Shown here piece after piece: positions 1 through 10,143 of a DNA stretch of 64,000 bases. The notes below the pieces were generated by a model, which was not told the origin of the DNA, ran no database searches, and was given only the letters and a program-made list of their open reading frames with translations. The stretch comes from Neobacillus niacini (GTDB taxonomy: Bacteria; Bacillota; Bacilli; Bacillales; Cytobacillaceae), in contig NZ_BAWM01000035.1 in assembly GCF_000759675.1 (NCBI RefSeq), positions 1 to 64,000 of the forward strand. Direction: 5' to 3'. The translations under genes were made by a program, and so were the position numbers. The first letter of the stretch is position 1; each line of letters begins with the position of its first letter.

Positions 1-381
1 CACACATTGATATCTTTAGTATAAAGCAAAAGGGGGTCAATCGCTCGACTAATATCGAGCAATTGACCCCCTGATTGTTAAAAGTGGACTTTTTCAGTGC
101 CCTCATTTTCTGGGAGGCGTTTTTTTATCATTCTTACACTTTTTGTTCTCAATATTAAATTTTTTCGTAATATTTGTTTCTAATATAGAATAAGTAAAGT
201 CTGGATGAATAGGTATAAAAAGGGAATGGGGTTTTGATTGATAATCTATTAATAGGGGAGTGAGGGTTGTGATTACTTGTCATACTCTTCCCAGGAAGGT
301 GACGAGGCTCTTCTTATTAGTGTACAGAATTGATGAAATGATAAGGTTACCCCTTCCATGACAAATTTATTTAATTAGGAG
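1..381. other. Gene-free left edge, probable mobile-element end
   Basis: No gene is supported here. An imperfect inverted repeat with 17-nt arms (one mismatch) lies at 32-48 and 55-71, and a second short hairpin followed by a T-run lies at about 96-127. Their arrangement resembles the region downstream of a transposase gene that would lie to the left of the window, but no transposase is visible. A strong ribosome site just before 382 belongs to the hydrolase. Confidence 0.4.
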
Positions 382-390
382 ATGAATATT

Positions 391-1533
391 ATGGACATCG
401 TCACTACTGACCTTCAAGTCCCGCACGTCTCTACTGTGCCGGCGAACGCGGGTCAATTGGTTCATCTATTTGTCCGAGAGCGTGACGGCACCCGTCATCA
501 GAAGTCCCGTAAAGCGGTTCTCATGATTCATGGAAGGAGTATTCCGGTTCTCACGGGATTCGATCTAGGTAATGGCTTTTATAACTGGGCTCTCTCGCTG
601 GCGCAAGCAGGTTTTGACGTGTTTATGCTAGATTTCCAAGGATCCGGCCGATCTCCGCGCCCAAAGATGGACGACCCATGTAACGTTAACCCAGCACAGC
701 AAAGCATCCTGATCCCCACCCCGCTGTCGGCCCTGTGCACTGTGAAGTACCCGTTCCATCTCACCACCTCAAAGAGCGACTGGGACGAGTTGGACACGGT
801 GGTCGATTACATCAGGGCCTATCGCAATGTGGAAAAGGTCGCTCTTATTGGCTGGTCGGCTGCTGCGTTCGCGATCGGACCGTATGCGATACAGCACCCT
901 GACAAGGTGAAGAGCGTACTTTTCAATGCGCCGATCTTCCCCCCAAACGGTAGACCGAGTATGGTCGGAACGCGCTTCGGCGCACCAACTGGTGGATTTG
1001 AATTCCCGATGAACCTGACCACGAAAGCCGATTTCGAGAGCATGTGGGTTAAAGAGCTTAAGTGCTACTACCAGCGGGAATACGGGATTCAAGAGTTTGT
1101 GTGGAGATCGATCATGAAAAACGACAAGATTGGCCGCACTTGGGGACCGGCCCTTCCGTACGGACGCCCAGAAGGCGTCCTGAGGTACAGGAACGCCTTC
1201 TGGTGGGGCTGGAACTCCACCACCGTGAAGCTGGACGGAACCCTTGGCCAGTCGGTACCAGTACTCATCATCTATGGTGAGCATGACTCACAAGTGACAC
1301 AGACTACGTCATCGCCATTTACTACGTTTTCAGTTACAGCTCTCTACGACGCCATCCCGGGTGCTCGTAAGCTGATATTCAAAGTCGCTTGCGCGGGACA
1401 CTCCATGGTCTGGGAACGCCAAGCCAAGGTTCTGCACTACATTTCTAAGCAGTGGCTGAAGCGCGGATCAGTCGTCGGCCTCACCAACGGAAGCTTCTTT
1501 GTAGATACTGGGGGCAATCTCTATCCACAATAG
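391..1533 (+). CDS. alpha/beta-fold hydrolase, horizontally acquired
   Basis: A 380-residue soluble alpha/beta hydrolase. The nucleophile elbow GWSAAA (Ser at about residue 155), the acid in IIYGEHD (about residue 300) and the histidine in CAGHSM near the C-terminus form a plausible Ser-Asp-His triad, and LMIHGR near residue 45 looks like the oxyanion-hole strand. The substrate cannot be told. An in-frame ATG at 382 touches the AGGAG, so the ATG at 391, about 9 nt away, is preferred. The gene is clearly richer in G+C than everything around it, with CTG, GCG and GAC codons where neighbours use A/T-ending ones, and it stands alone between element debris. It therefore looks transferred, perhaps from an actinobacterium (inference). 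Confidence 0.75.
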   Translation: MDIVTTDLQVPHVSTVPANAGQLVHLFVRERDGTRHQKSRKAVLMIHGRSIPVLTGFDLGNGFYNWALSLAQAGFDVFMLDFQGSGRSPRPKMDDPCNVNPAQQSILIPTPLSALCTVKYPFHLTTSKSDWDELDTVVDYIRAYRNVEKVALIGWSAAAFAIGPYAIQHPDKVKSVLFNAPIFPPNGRPSMVGTRFGAPTGGFEFPMNLTTKADFESMWVKELKCYYQREYGIQEFVWRSIMKNDKIGRTWGPALPYGRPEGVLRYRNAFWWGWNSTTVKLDGTLGQSVPVLIIYGEHDSQVTQTTSSPFTTFSVTALYDAIPGARKLIFKVACAGHSMVWERQAKVLHYISKQWLKRGSVVGLTNGSFFVDTGGNLYPQ

Positions 1534-2133
1534 CGTCTCATGTTTACTGTGCGTTCGAACAATTTTAAGAATAGCGATGTAGTGACCATGCCATGGTTGT
1601 TACTGATTTAGTGTTAAAAGGAGGATACATTATAACCCATATCTGACAAGGGTTTGAACCAGTGTCACTTGGTGGCAATACAATCATTTTCCATCAATTA
1701 CATTAGTGTAAATCATATATAGAAAAATTTGAGGTCATTATGACCTAGGTGACCTCAAAAATAAGTAAAACACATGTGTCCTATTTTTAAATATGTATCC
1801 TTACTCGCAGTCTGACTGTGCAAATTAAATGCGCCTGTCCACATAATATTTTTCCTTGAAACTTCCCCCAAAACCTCCCCCAACAAATTGGGGGATAATA
1901 CATTATTCTACAATGCAGACAAAAATAAAAAACCCTAGAAGTTGAGTAATTTCAACGTTTCTAGGGTTTTCATACGTGCAGTTTACAACTCGTATTAATT
2001 AACGAGAGTAGTACTCAACTAGCAGAAATGATTGCAATTCCATAATACAAAATGTTTCCCCAATAAGAAGCAAACTGATTTTAACTGCGTTTTCATTTAC
2101 GGCACATTTGCGGCAAAGAAGGATTTGATAAAA
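1534..2133. other. Gene-free stretch with hairpins, probable element debris
   Basis: About 600 bp without a supportable gene. It holds overlapping inverted repeats at 1728-1759 (arms TTTGAGGTCA and TGACCTCAAA, plus an alternative AGGTCA/TGACCT pairing inside), a C-rich/G-rich pair near 1865-1895, and a terminator-like hairpin at 1929-1970. The position, directly past the 3' end of tRNA-Arg, suits the remains of an integrated element, but no integrase is left and no second copy of the tRNA end was found in the window. Confidence 0.4.
1929..1970. terminator. Bidirectional Rho-independent terminator
   Basis: Arms AACCCTAGAA and TTTCTAGGGTT flank an inner pairing TTGA/TCAA, with A-run before and T-run after. 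Confidence 0.6.
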
Positions 2134-2185
2134 TAAAAAACCTTGCCTCGTCCCTTGAAAAGGTTGATTTGGCAAGGTTTTTATT
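2134..2185 (-). terminator. Terminator of the tRNA-Arg gene
   Basis: AAAACCTTGCC and GGCAAGGTTTT form the stem. Read on the minus strand it ends in a U-run directly downstream of the tRNA. Confidence 0.7.
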
Positions 2186-2186
2186 A

Positions 2187-2260
2187 CGTCCCGAAGAGGA
2201 TTCGAACCTCCGACCTACAGTTTAGGAAACTGTTGCTCTATCCTGCTGAGCTATCGGGAC
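2187..2260 (-). tRNA. tRNA-Arg (anticodon CCT)
   Basis: A complete 74-nt cloverleaf on the minus strand. The acceptor GTCCCGA pairs with TCGGGAC, the T-loop is TTCGAAT, and the anticodon loop TTCCTAA gives CCT, which reads AGG. CCA is not encoded. It lies about 70 bp from the end of a convergent membrane-protein gene. tRNA genes of this kind are common integration targets, and the sequence past its 3' end is element-like. Confidence 0.95.
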
Positions 2261-2330
2261 ACATTTATTGGGAACCTTACTTATTATAAATAGTTAATCG
2301 ATAAAGGTCAATAAATAATTCACCTTGGTG

Positions 2331-3041
2331 TTATTGAACTCTCTTTTTTCGGAAAATTAACCAAACGATCAAACTAAGGGTTATTAATAAAAACTCCATT
2401 GATAAGATATACCATGGATAGGGACCTAAAAGATCCAATAAGCTGGCACCACTAGGTTTATGACTTAAAAACAAATAATTTCCGTCCACTGCCTTATTAA
2501 TGAGCATAATAATTGGCATTAACACGTTCAAAAAGATAAAGAGTTTTACGACTGACCAAATGGTTGGTCTATATCCTTTAACCCAAGTAAAATAGAAGAC
2601 AACCCAAATCTCCATTAAATGAGTATAAAAAAAGTGAAAAAAACGAAAATGAGGGAATTCAAATTTTAATAAAGGCGTAAATATTGCTTGGGTAGCACCC
2701 AATAATGCAGTAAATAATAAAATTTCATAAATGATAATTTTCCTTGTTAACAATAAAATTACGGATAGAACAAGGCTGATACTGCACAATTCTAATGGTA
2801 TCGCATGACTGGTATCCCACATGTCATTTACATACATCCAAATATGGTAACAAGTTTCTATTACGATTAAGGAAATCGCAATTCCTACCTCAGTTTTTCT
2901 CCGTATTGCCTGCTTAAGCTTATGTCTATTGATAAAAATAGCTGCCGAAACCAGAAAAAGAATGGCAATAATAACAAAATGGCTGACAGAAAACATCTCA
3001 AAATCATATTCCTTAGAACTTCCTCCAAACCATCCCATCAT
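2331..3041 (-). CDS. TIGR02206/YwaF-type integral membrane protein
   Basis: A 236-residue polytopic membrane protein with about seven hydrophobic helices. It resembles the YwaF/TIGR02206 family of unknown function, with the typical conserved pieces HAIPLELCS, TPLLKFEFPHFRFFHFFYTH and LLGPYPWYI. An upstream extension to 3200 exists but has no ribosome site and would overlap mutS. The ATG pair at 3036-3041 follows AAAGGGTGG, so 3041 is chosen (3038 is equally possible). It is transcribed divergently from mutS across about 160 bp. The function is not established. Confidence 0.75.
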   Translation of the reverse strand: MMGWFGGSSKEYDFEMFSVSHFVIIAILFLVSAAIFINRHKLKQAIRRKTEVGIAISLIVIETCYHIWMYVNDMWDTSHAIPLELCSISLVLSVILLLTRKIIIYEILLFTALLGATQAIFTPLLKFEFPHFRFFHFFYTHLMEIWVVFYFTWVKGYRPTIWSVVKLFIFLNVLMPIIMLINKAVDGNYLFLSHKPSGASLLDLLGPYPWYILSMEFLLITLSLIVWLIFRKKRVQ

Positions 3042-3150
3042 GACCACCCTTTTCACTTTATTACTATAAATTATATGCAGGTATTTTGCATCCCCGACCA
3101 TTATTGAATAAAAGAAATTTCTACCTAATCTAAGTCTAACTGATATATGG

Positions 3151-3156
3151 TATAAT
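3151..3156 (+). promoter_or_regulatory. Probable -10 box for mutS-mutL
   Basis: TATAAT lies 46 bp before the mutS start. The matching -35 is weak. Confidence 0.45.
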
Positions 3157-3201
3157 AGTTTGTCGAAGATACTCGAAATGATTAAAAATGTGGAGGTCAT
3201 T

Positions 3202-5796
3202 ATGGCTGGTTATACGCCGATGATACAGCAATACTTAACCGTTAAGGCAGATTATCAAGATGCCTTTTTATTTTTTCGCTTAGGCGATTTTTATGAAATG
3301 TTTTTTGATGATGCGATTAAAGCATCACAAGAATTAGAGATTACCTTAACGAGCCGCGAAGGCGGCAGTGAGGATCGAATTCCAATGTGTGGGGTTCCGT
3401 ATCATTCTGCCCCTAACTATATAGAACAGCTTATTTCAAAAGGCTATAAAGTAGCCATTTGTGAGCAAATGGAAGACGCGAAACAAACAAAAGGCATGGT
3501 AAGACGGGAAGTTGTCCAGCTTATCACACCTGGAACGGTGATGGAGGGTAAGTCGTTATCAGATAAAGAAAATAACTACATCGCCTCTATTTCATGTTTT
3601 GAAGACCACACCTACGGATTTGCCTATACGGATCTTTCAACAGGGGAAAGCAAGGTAACGCAGCTCTCGTCTAATTTTGATGACGTATTAAATGAAATAG
3701 CTGTATTAAGCTCAAAGGAAATTGTTGTCGCAGCTAACTTCGAGGCTGAATTGCAAAAGAAAATGCGTGAGCGTGATGTGCTTGCCATTTCAATTGAAGA
3801 TAATAGTTCAATAGAAATGCAGTTTACACATTTGTTGGAAAATCTAAATCAAGATAAATTAAAACAAACGGCTGCAAGGCTTTTTAACTATTTATATCGT
3901 TCACAAAAGAGAAGCCTTGAGCACCTGCAGCCAGTGACTACTTATCAAATTCATCAATATATGAAAATTGACTACTATTCCAAACGGAATCTTGAATTGA
4001 CGGAGACCATTCGTTCAAAAGGGAAGAAAGGCTCCTTACTGTGGCTGTTAGATGAAACAATGACAGCGATGGGCGGCAGGATGCTGAAAACGTGGATTGA
4101 TCGCCCGTTAATAGCGCTCGAGGAAATTGAACACCGTCAAACAATCGTAGAAGTATTGATGAACAAGTATTTTGAACGTCAGGAGCTTCGCGAAAAGTTG
4201 ACAGAAGTATATGATTTGGAGAGGCTTGCAGGGCGTGTGGCTTTTGGTAATGTAAATGCCCGCGATTTAGTACAATTAAAGCGGTCATTAATGCAGATTC
4301 CTTTCTTAAAACAAATTCTCAATGGCATGGAGCATGAAGCAGTAAATAAAATTGCAGAATCACTTGATCCTTGTGAGGAAGTCACAGACCTTTTAGAGCA
4401 AGCGATTGTTGAGAATCCTCCGCTTTCTTTAAAGGAAGGAAATATTATTCGCGATGGGTATAATGCTCAGTTGGATCAATACCGCTATGCCAGCCGAAAT
4501 GGGAAAACATGGATTGCACAGCTTGAGCGTGAAGAGCGAGAAAAGACTGGTATTAAATCATTAAAAGTTGGCTATAACCGGGTATTTGGCTACTATATTG
4601 AAGTTACAAGGGCAAACCTTCATCTTTTATCAGAAGGGCAGTATGAGCGGAAGCAGACCTTATCGAATGCAGAACGGTTTATTACACCAGAATTGAAGGA
4701 AAAAGAAGCGTTAATTTTACAAGCGGAAGAAAATGGTGGCGATCTTGAGTATGAGCTTTTTACTGAAATTCGCGAAATAGTAAAAGAACATATCCCACGC
4801 CTTCAAGCAGCCGCAAAGGCGGTTAGTGAGCTAGACGTTCTACAATGCTATGCACAGGTAAGTGAAGAGCGTAGATATGTAAAACCGAAGTTTTCAACTG
4901 AACGAAAAGTTGTTCTAAAAGAAGGCAGACATCCTGTAGTTGAAAAAGTACTGAATGCACAGGAGTATGTAGCTAACGACTGCTTTATGGACAATGAGCG
5001 TGAAGTTCTTCTGATCACGGGTCCAAACATGAGCGGTAAAAGTACGTATATGCGCCAGGTTGCATTAACCGCAATCTTAGCTCAAATTGGATGTTATGTA
5101 CCGGCAGATAAAGCGGAGCTGCCCATTTTTGACCAAGTATTTACAAGAATTGGGGCAGCAGACGATTTGATATCTGGACAAAGTACGTTCATGGTCGAGA
5201 TGCTTGAAGCTAAAAATGCTCTAACAAACGCAACGCAAAACAGCCTGATTCTATTTGACGAAATCGGTCGTGGAACCTCAACCTATGACGGAATGGCACT
5301 AGCACAGGCAATCATTGAATACATTCATAAACATATTGGTGCCAAAACACTGTTTTCAACTCATTACCATGAATTAACGGTCTTGGATAACGAGTTAGAG
5401 AAATTAAAGAACATTCATGTTAGTGCGATTGAGCATAATGGGAAGCTTGTCTTTCTTCATAAAATAAAAGAAGGCCCAACGGATAAGAGTTATGGAATTC
5501 ATGTAGCCCAACTAGCTGAACTTCCGAAGGAATTAATTAATCGAGCAAATGAAATTCTATCAGCGCTTGAAAAACCTGATGTACAACCTGTCGCTGTTAA
5601 ATCAGTGGAGAAGGAAATAAAGGAGCAGCCCTCACAGCTGTCATTCTTCGATGAACCTAATGAACCAAAGAAACAAGAATTATCTACGAAAGAAAAGAAA
5701 GTATTAGATAAAATGAAAGAACTTGATTTACTCGATATAACTCCGCTTCAAGCGATTAATCTATTGTACGAGCTACAGAAAAAGTTAAAAAGCTAG
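3202..5796 (+). CDS. mutS: DNA mismatch repair protein MutS
   Basis: 864 residues, full length for MutS. It binds mispaired or looped DNA and starts repair with MutL. The mismatch-reading segment GDFYEMF is near residue 32, the Walker [10 protein letters not shown] near 607, and the Walker [16 protein letters not shown] with the following signature completes the ABC-type ATPase. QLSFFDEP near the C-terminus resembles a beta-clamp-binding motif. The ATG at 3202 follows TGGAGG; a longer in-frame start at 3160 has no ribosome site. mutL starts 12 bp downstream, so the two are one operon. The cotE-ymcA genes usual upstream in B. subtilis are absent; a tRNA and accessory DNA are there instead. Confidence 0.98.
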   Translation: MAGYTPMIQQYLTVKADYQDAFLFFRLGDFYEMFFDDAIKASQELEITLTSREGGSEDRIPMCGVPYHSAPNYIEQLISKGYKVAICEQMEDAKQTKGMVRREVVQLITPGTVMEGKSLSDKENNYIASISCFEDHTYGFAYTDLSTGESKVTQLSSNFDDVLNEIAVLSSKEIVVAANFEAELQKKMRERDVLAISIEDNSSIEMQFTHLLENLNQDKLKQTAARLFNYLYRSQKRSLEHLQPVTTYQIHQYMKIDYYSKRNLELTETIRSKGKKGSLLWLLDETMTAMGGRMLKTWIDRPLIALEEIEHRQTIVEVLMNKYFERQELREKLTEVYDLERLAGRVAFGNVNARDLVQLKRSLMQIPFLKQILNGMEHEAVNKIAESLDPCEEVTDLLEQAIVENPPLSLKEGNIIRDGYNAQLDQYRYASRNGKTWIAQLEREEREKTGIKSLKVGYNRVFGYYIEVTRANLHLLSEGQYERKQTLSNAERFITPELKEKEALILQAEENGGDLEYELFTEIREIVKEHIPRLQAAAKAVSELDVLQCYAQVSEERRYVKPKFSTERKVVLKEGRHPVVEKVLNAQEYVANDCFMDNEREVLLITGPNMSGKSTYMRQVALTAILAQIGCYVPADKAELPIFDQVFTRIGAADDLISGQSTFMVEMLEAKNALTNATQNSLILFDEIGRGTSTYDGMALAQAIIEYIHKHIGAKTLFSTHYHELTVLDNELEKLKNIHVSAIEHNGKLVFLHKIKEGPTDKSYGIHVAQLAELPKELINRANEILSALEKPDVQPVAVKSVEKEIKEQPSQLSFFDEPNEPKKQELSTKEKKVLDKMKELDLLDITPLQAINLLYELQKKLKS

Positions 5797-5808
5797 GAGG
5801 TGACTGTC

Positions 5809-7692
5809 ATGGGCAAGATTATTCAGCTAGATGATGCACTATCCAATAAAATTGCAGCAGGAGAAGTAGTAGAGCGTCCTGCTTCTGTTGTAAAAGAATT
5901 AGTAGAAAATGCGATTGACGCTGGCAGTACGGTCATTGAAATTGAAGTCGAAGAGGCAGGGCTTGCAAAAATTCGCATCACAGATAATGGAAATGGAATT
6001 GAAGAAGAAGACGTCTTACTCGCCTTCCATCGTCATGCCACTAGTAAAATCAAGAATGAAAATGACTTATTCCGTATCCGCACTCTGGGATTTCGGGGGG
6101 AGGCTCTGCCGAGTATCGCTTCTGTTTCAAGGCTGGAGATGAAGACCTCAACAGGTGAGGGCGCAGGAAATAGAGTGTTGATTGAAGGTGGCAAGGTTGA
6201 AGTTTTTGAGAAAGCTTCGAGCAGGCGCGGGACGGATATTACGATTACCGATTTATTTTTTAACACGCCAGCACGCTTAAAGTATATGAAAACCATTCAT
6301 ACTGAGCTGGGGAATATTACCGATGTAGTGAACAGACTTGCACTCTCCCATCCAGAGGTCGCCTTTCGCTTAATTCATAACGAACGTAAATTGCTGCATA
6401 CAAACGGAAATGGTGATGTTCGCCAAGTGTTGGCATCAATCTATGGAATGGCTATCGCCAAACAGCTTGTACCGATTTCCGGAAAATCACTTGATTACAA
6501 GATTAGTGGCTATGCCTCGATGCCTGAGGTAACCAGAGCCTCAAGAAACTATATTTCAACAATGATAAATGATCGGTTTATAAAAAATTATCCATTAGCA
6601 AAAGCGATTCAGGAAGGATATCATACATTACTTCCGATTGGCAGGTTTCCAATAGTTCTACTAAATATTGAAATGGATCCATTGCTAGTGGATGTGAATG
6701 TTCATCCATCGAAAATGGAAGTCCGTATCAGTAAGGAAGCAGAACTAAATGAACTGGTCACTGAAATCATCAAAAATGCTTTTAAATCGAAGATATTGAT
6801 TCCAACTGCCTATACTCAAGAGAAAAAAGAGATTCCTAAGTCTGAGCAGACATCGTTGATACTAGACGAGAGAACCCATCCTACTCCTGTAAAAAAAGAG
6901 ATAGAATGGGACCGACCTATTGTTTCCAGTACCATTCAGGAAAAAGGGACAGCGTTAGAGGTTAAAGTGGAACCGAGGATTCCAGATGTAGTAGAAGCTG
7001 AAAAAGTTGAAACGTACACTAATAACTGGGATTATGAACAACCAGAAATGAATGCAAATGAACCAGAGCAAGAGACGGAATTATATGCCGAAGTCGACCA
7101 AATAGATAGCCGGATTCCACGATTATATCCTATTGGTCAAATGCATGGTACGTATATCTTTGCTCAAAATGAAAATGGTTTATATATTATTGACCAGCAT
7201 GCTGCCCAGGAGCGACTCAAGTATGAGTATTTCCGTGAAAAGGTAGGGCAAGTTCATGCTGAGCTCCAGGAATTACTTGTTCCGATAACTCTTGATTATT
7301 CAACAGATGAATATTTGAAAATAAATGAAAACCGTATGGAATTAGAAAAGGTCGGGGTATTCCTTGAGGAATTTGGATTGAACAGCTACATTGTTCGCTC
7401 CCATCCGCAATGGTTTCCAAAAGGCGAAGAAAAGCAACTCATTGAAGAAATGATTGAACAGATTCTTTCTATGAAAAAAGTCGATATCAAAAAGCTTCGT
7501 GAGGAAGCAGCGATTATGATGAGTTGTAAGGCTTCGATTAAAGCCAATCGTCATTTACGCAATGATGAAATCCAGGCGTTACTCGATGACTTGAGAAAAG
7601 CTTCGGATCCGTTCACCTGTCCGCATGGAAGACCTATTATTGTTCATTATTCGTCTTATGAAATGGAGAAAATGTTTAAAAGGGTAATGTAA
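5809..7692 (+). CDS. mutL: DNA mismatch repair protein MutL (endonuclease type)
   Basis: 627 residues. The N-terminal GHKL ATPase shows [17 protein letters not shown] and TLGFRGEAL. The C-terminal part carries [12 protein letters not shown] (about residue 462), the DQHA(X)2E(X)4E metal site of nicking MutL proteins, with ACKASIKA and CPHGRP as the later zinc-binding parts. It should therefore be a nicking MutL of the kind found in bacteria without MutH. The ATG at 5809 is spaced correctly from AGGAGG (5796-5800); the GTG at 5800 overlaps that site. A terminator follows immediately. Confidence 0.98.
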   Translation: MGKIIQLDDALSNKIAAGEVVERPASVVKELVENAIDAGSTVIEIEVEEAGLAKIRITDNGNGIEEEDVLLAFHRHATSKIKNENDLFRIRTLGFRGEALPSIASVSRLEMKTSTGEGAGNRVLIEGGKVEVFEKASSRRGTDITITDLFFNTPARLKYMKTIHTELGNITDVVNRLALSHPEVAFRLIHNERKLLHTNGNGDVRQVLASIYGMAIAKQLVPISGKSLDYKISGYASMPEVTRASRNYISTMINDRFIKNYPLAKAIQEGYHTLLPIGRFPIVLLNIEMDPLLVDVNVHPSKMEVRISKEAELNELVTEIIKNAFKSKILIPTAYTQEKKEIPKSEQTSLILDERTHPTPVKKEIEWDRPIVSSTIQEKGTALEVKVEPRIPDVVEAEKVETYTNNWDYEQPEMNANEPEQETELYAEVDQIDSRIPRLYPIGQMHGTYIFAQNENGLYIIDQHAAQERLKYEYFREKVGQVHAELQELLVPITLDYSTDEYLKINENRMELEKVGVFLEEFGLNSYIVRSHPQWFPKGEEKQLIEEMIEQILSMKKVDIKKLREEAAIMMSCKASIKANRHLRNDEIQALLDDLRKASDPFTCPHGRPIIVHYSSYEMEKMFKRVM

Positions 7693-7699
7693 TCATGGC

Positions 7700-7734
7700 A
7701 AGAGTGTTTTCTAATAAGAAAGCACTCTTTTTTT
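7700..7734 (+). terminator. Terminator of mutS-mutL
   Basis: AGAGTG and CACTCT arms with TTTCTAATAAGAAAG inside, followed by a T-run. Confidence 0.8.
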
Positions 7735-7817
7735 AAAAAATAATCAGAATAGGACTTATATTTGTTTGATGTTTAGTGTAAAATTACACTATAAGGGAGA
7801 TAAAAGGGGGTGGCCGA

Positions 7818-8270
7818 ATGTTTGTTTTTGGCATCTTAAGTACTTTTTTACCTATAGTCATAATTATTTTTGTAATCGTTTACGCTGTGAAAAATAAAGA
7901 AATGGGGGGAGAGGCAGTGATACGTCATCTTTATACGTATTTAGTTTTGTTTGCAACTCTTATGATGGTGATTGGTGGAGGAATTTCGATTTTTATGGCC
8001 GCGGCAGATTTAGTAAGTCCGCCAGGCTATTATCAAAACTTTGAAGATTTTAAGCAGGTTTACCACGACGGGAAAGTTCCAACTGAGGAAAGTCAAAGGT
8101 TATCTGATGATGAAATCCGTGAAAGATATGATCAAATGGTAAAAGATGAAAAGAACCGTGCTAGAGAAAATGCGAAAAACCAAATTATTAAAAGCTTAGG
8201 TTTTATCGTCATTCCACTTCCGATTTTCCTTTACTTCAATAATATGAGAAAACGCCAAAGTGATATATAG
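7818..8270 (+). CDS. Small membrane protein, unrecognised
   Basis: 150 residues with a strong ribosome site (AAAGGGGGTGG). Hydrophobic helices are at about residues 4-24, 38-60 and 128-142. The middle (about 65-125) is charged and probably faces one side of the membrane, with LSDDEIRERYDQMVKDEKNRAREN likely helical. I do not recognise the family. It is monocistronic, lying between the mutL terminator and the tandem repeat array, so context gives no functional hint. Confidence 0.65.
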   Translation: MFVFGILSTFLPIVIIIFVIVYAVKNKEMGGEAVIRHLYTYLVLFATLMMVIGGGISIFMAAADLVSPPGYYQNFEDFKQVYHDGKVPTEESQRLSDDEIRERYDQMVKDEKNRARENAKNQIIKSLGFIVIPLPIFLYFNNMRKRQSDI

Positions 8271-8303
8271 AAATAGTATAGGTATTATGGTAAATGTGTT
8301 GGG

Positions 8304-8763
8304 GGTTACCGAAATGAAAGTATTATTGGTCGATTGCAAGTAGTCTGGAGTGACCGAAAGGCATTCAGAAAAAGCATTTGGGTCACTGCAGGTAGTATGG
8401 AGTGACCGAAGGGCATTCAGGAAAAGCGTTTGGGTCACTGCAGGTGGTCTGGAGTGACCGACAAGCATTTGTAAAAAGTATTTGGGTCAATGCAAATAGT
8501 CTTGAGTGACCGAAAAGCATTCAGGAAAAGCAATTGGGTCAATGCAGATAGTCTGGAATGACCGAAAGGAATACAGGTAAAGCAATTGGGTCAATGCAGA
8601 TAGTCTGGAGTGACCGAAGAGCATTTATAAAAAGGTTTGGGTCAATGCTGGTAGTCTAGAGTGACCGAAAAGCATACAGGAAAAACATTTGGGTCAATGC
8701 AAGTAGTCTGGAGTGACCGAAAAGCATTCAGGAAGAGAAATTGGGTCACTGCAGGTAGTCTGA
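8304..8763. repeat. 52-bp tandem repeat array, eight units plus degenerate ends
   Basis: Units begin (at AGTGACCG or close variant) at 8349, 8401, 8453, 8505, 8557, 8609, 8660 and 8712; the spacing is 52 bp except one of 51. A shortened, divergent unit lies at 8304 and a decayed one starts near 8764. The whole unit is conserved with scattered substitutions. Each unit can fold, since AGTGACC near its start pairs with GGTCACT about 24 nt later in the best copies. No frame stays open, because 52 is not a multiple of three. It fills the space between a small membrane gene and the mreBH terminator. Confidence 0.9.
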
Positions 8764-8777
8764 GTTGATAGAATAGC

Positions 8778-8810
8778 AAAAAGAGTGCCTTCCTCGGCAC
8801 TCTTTTTTTA
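8778..8810. terminator. Bidirectional terminator beyond mreBH
   Basis: AAGAGTGCC and GGCACTCTT arms with a five-base loop, an A-run before and a T-run after. It serves mreBH on the minus strand. Confidence 0.8.
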
Positions 8811-8816
8811 TCCAAT

Positions 8817-9824
8817 CTATCTCACTAAAGCTGGTAGCTTATGCATGTATTTAAGGGCTTGTCCGGTTCCGATTGCGACGGATTCAAGAGGATTTTCTGC
8901 TAATTGTACAGGCACTACTATTTCCTTGCTTAGCCATTCTTCCATTCCCTTCATCAATGCACCACCACCTGTTAGAATCACTCCACGGTCGACAATGTCT
9001 CCGCTTAGTTCGGCAGGGCAGTCCTCGAGTGTTGCACGAATTGCTTCTAATATATGAGATAATGATTCTTTTAAAGCATTTCTAATTTCATAGGATGATA
9101 GTGTAACGGTCTTTGGTAATCCTGTCACAAGGTCACGACCGCGTACTTCCATGTGAAGCTCTTCGTGATCGACCAACGCATAACCGATTTCCATTTTAAC
9201 ATTTTCAGCTGTTCTGTCGCCAATCAACACATTATACTCCTTGCGGACATATTGAATGATTTCTTCATCGAGACGGTCTCCGCCAATTTTAATTGAGTGG
9301 CAGGATACAACACCCCCGAATGATATAATCGCTACCTCTGTATTTCCCCCGCCAATATCAACAACCACATTTGCTACCGGCTCATCAACTGGCATTCCAG
9401 CACCAATAGCAGCCGCTACCGGTTCTTCAATTAACTGGATTTTTTTTGCGCCGGCATTTCTCACAGCGTCTTGAATAGCCCTTCTTTCTACACTTGTTGA
9501 TCCTGAAGGTGTACAGATTACTACATTTGGCTTCCGTACGGCAAAGCCCATATTTTTAGAAGCTTTGCGCATGATATGCTTTAGAAGTTCAGTAGTAAGG
9601 TCATAATCTGCAATTACGCCCTCCTTCAATGGTCGGACTGCCATGATGTTCTCAGGCGTTTTTCCAATCATTTCTTTTGCTTCCATGCCAAAAGCTACAA
9701 CCTTTTTTGTTTCTGTATCAATGGCCACCACAGAAGGCTCATTAACTGCGATTCCTTTATTTTTACTATAAACTAATATATTTGCTGTCCCTAGATCGAT
9801 TCCAATTTCAAAGTTTGATAACAT
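8817..9824 (-). CDS. mreBH: MreB-family actin homologue MreBH
   Basis: 335 residues, an actin-fold ATPase that forms membrane-associated filaments guiding cell-wall hydrolases and synthesis along the cylinder. The phosphate-1 loop [18 protein letters not shown], the phosphate-2 loop [13 protein letters not shown] and the adenosine segment [13 protein letters not shown] are all visible. [23 protein letters not shown] and [21 protein letters not shown] resemble B. subtilis MreBH more than MreB or Mbl. AGGTGA precedes the ATG. It is a single gene ending at a shared terminator. In B. subtilis mreBH lies elsewhere, so its place between mutL and miaA is a local rearrangement. Confidence 0.9.
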   Translation of the reverse strand: MLSNFEIGIDLGTANILVYSKNKGIAVNEPSVVAIDTETKKVVAFGMEAKEMIGKTPENIMAVRPLKEGVIADYDLTTELLKHIMRKASKNMGFAVRKPNVVICTPSGSTSVERRAIQDAVRNAGAKKIQLIEEPVAAAIGAGMPVDEPVANVVVDIGGGNTEVAIISFGGVVSCHSIKIGGDRLDEEIIQYVRKEYNVLIGDRTAENVKMEIGYALVDHEELHMEVRGRDLVTGLPKTVTLSSYEIRNALKESLSHILEAIRATLEDCPAELSGDIVDRGVILTGGGALMKGMEEWLSKEIVVPVQLAENPLESVAIGTGQALKYMHKLPALVR

Positions 9825-10143
9825 CTATTTCACCTAATTTCCCTATTTTTCGACAACTTGTTTGTTGACTCGTTATCTTTCTACAAAATAAGCTACGATT
9901 TAGCCTACCACGAACTTGGGGGTAAAAGGCTATTTGTAAATGAATCGTTATAGGAATGTAAAGTTGTAAACTAAATTTATTAGTTGGGCTAAAACTGTAA
10001 TAATAAAAATCCTTGTCCATTTATGCATAGAAAAGATAATTTTTGATTATACTTATTTGATGTTCAACTGCTTTTAAAAAATGTGTTAGGATGTAAGTGT
10101 GACATGGTTCCTGCCATCACGGAAAAATGAATAAAAGGGCAGT
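9825..10143. other. Divergent intergenic region between mreBH and miaA
   Basis: About 320 bp, AT-rich, holding the outward-facing promoters of mreBH and miaA. A TTGATG...TAGGAT pair near 10058-10090 could be the miaA promoter but is not convincing. Confidence 0.3.

Noticed and set aside
1-130. Complete insertion sequence
   Set aside because: Only terminator-like inverted repeats are visible; there is no transposase and no defined ends in the window.
769-1284. 171-codon open frame opposite the hydrolase gene
   Set aside because: It is antisense to a gene with a clear catalytic triad. Long antisense frames are expected in the GC-rich stretch; no ribosome site.
8304-8763. CRISPR array
   Set aside because: The full 52-bp unit is conserved; there are no unique spacers between constant repeats, and no cas gene is near.
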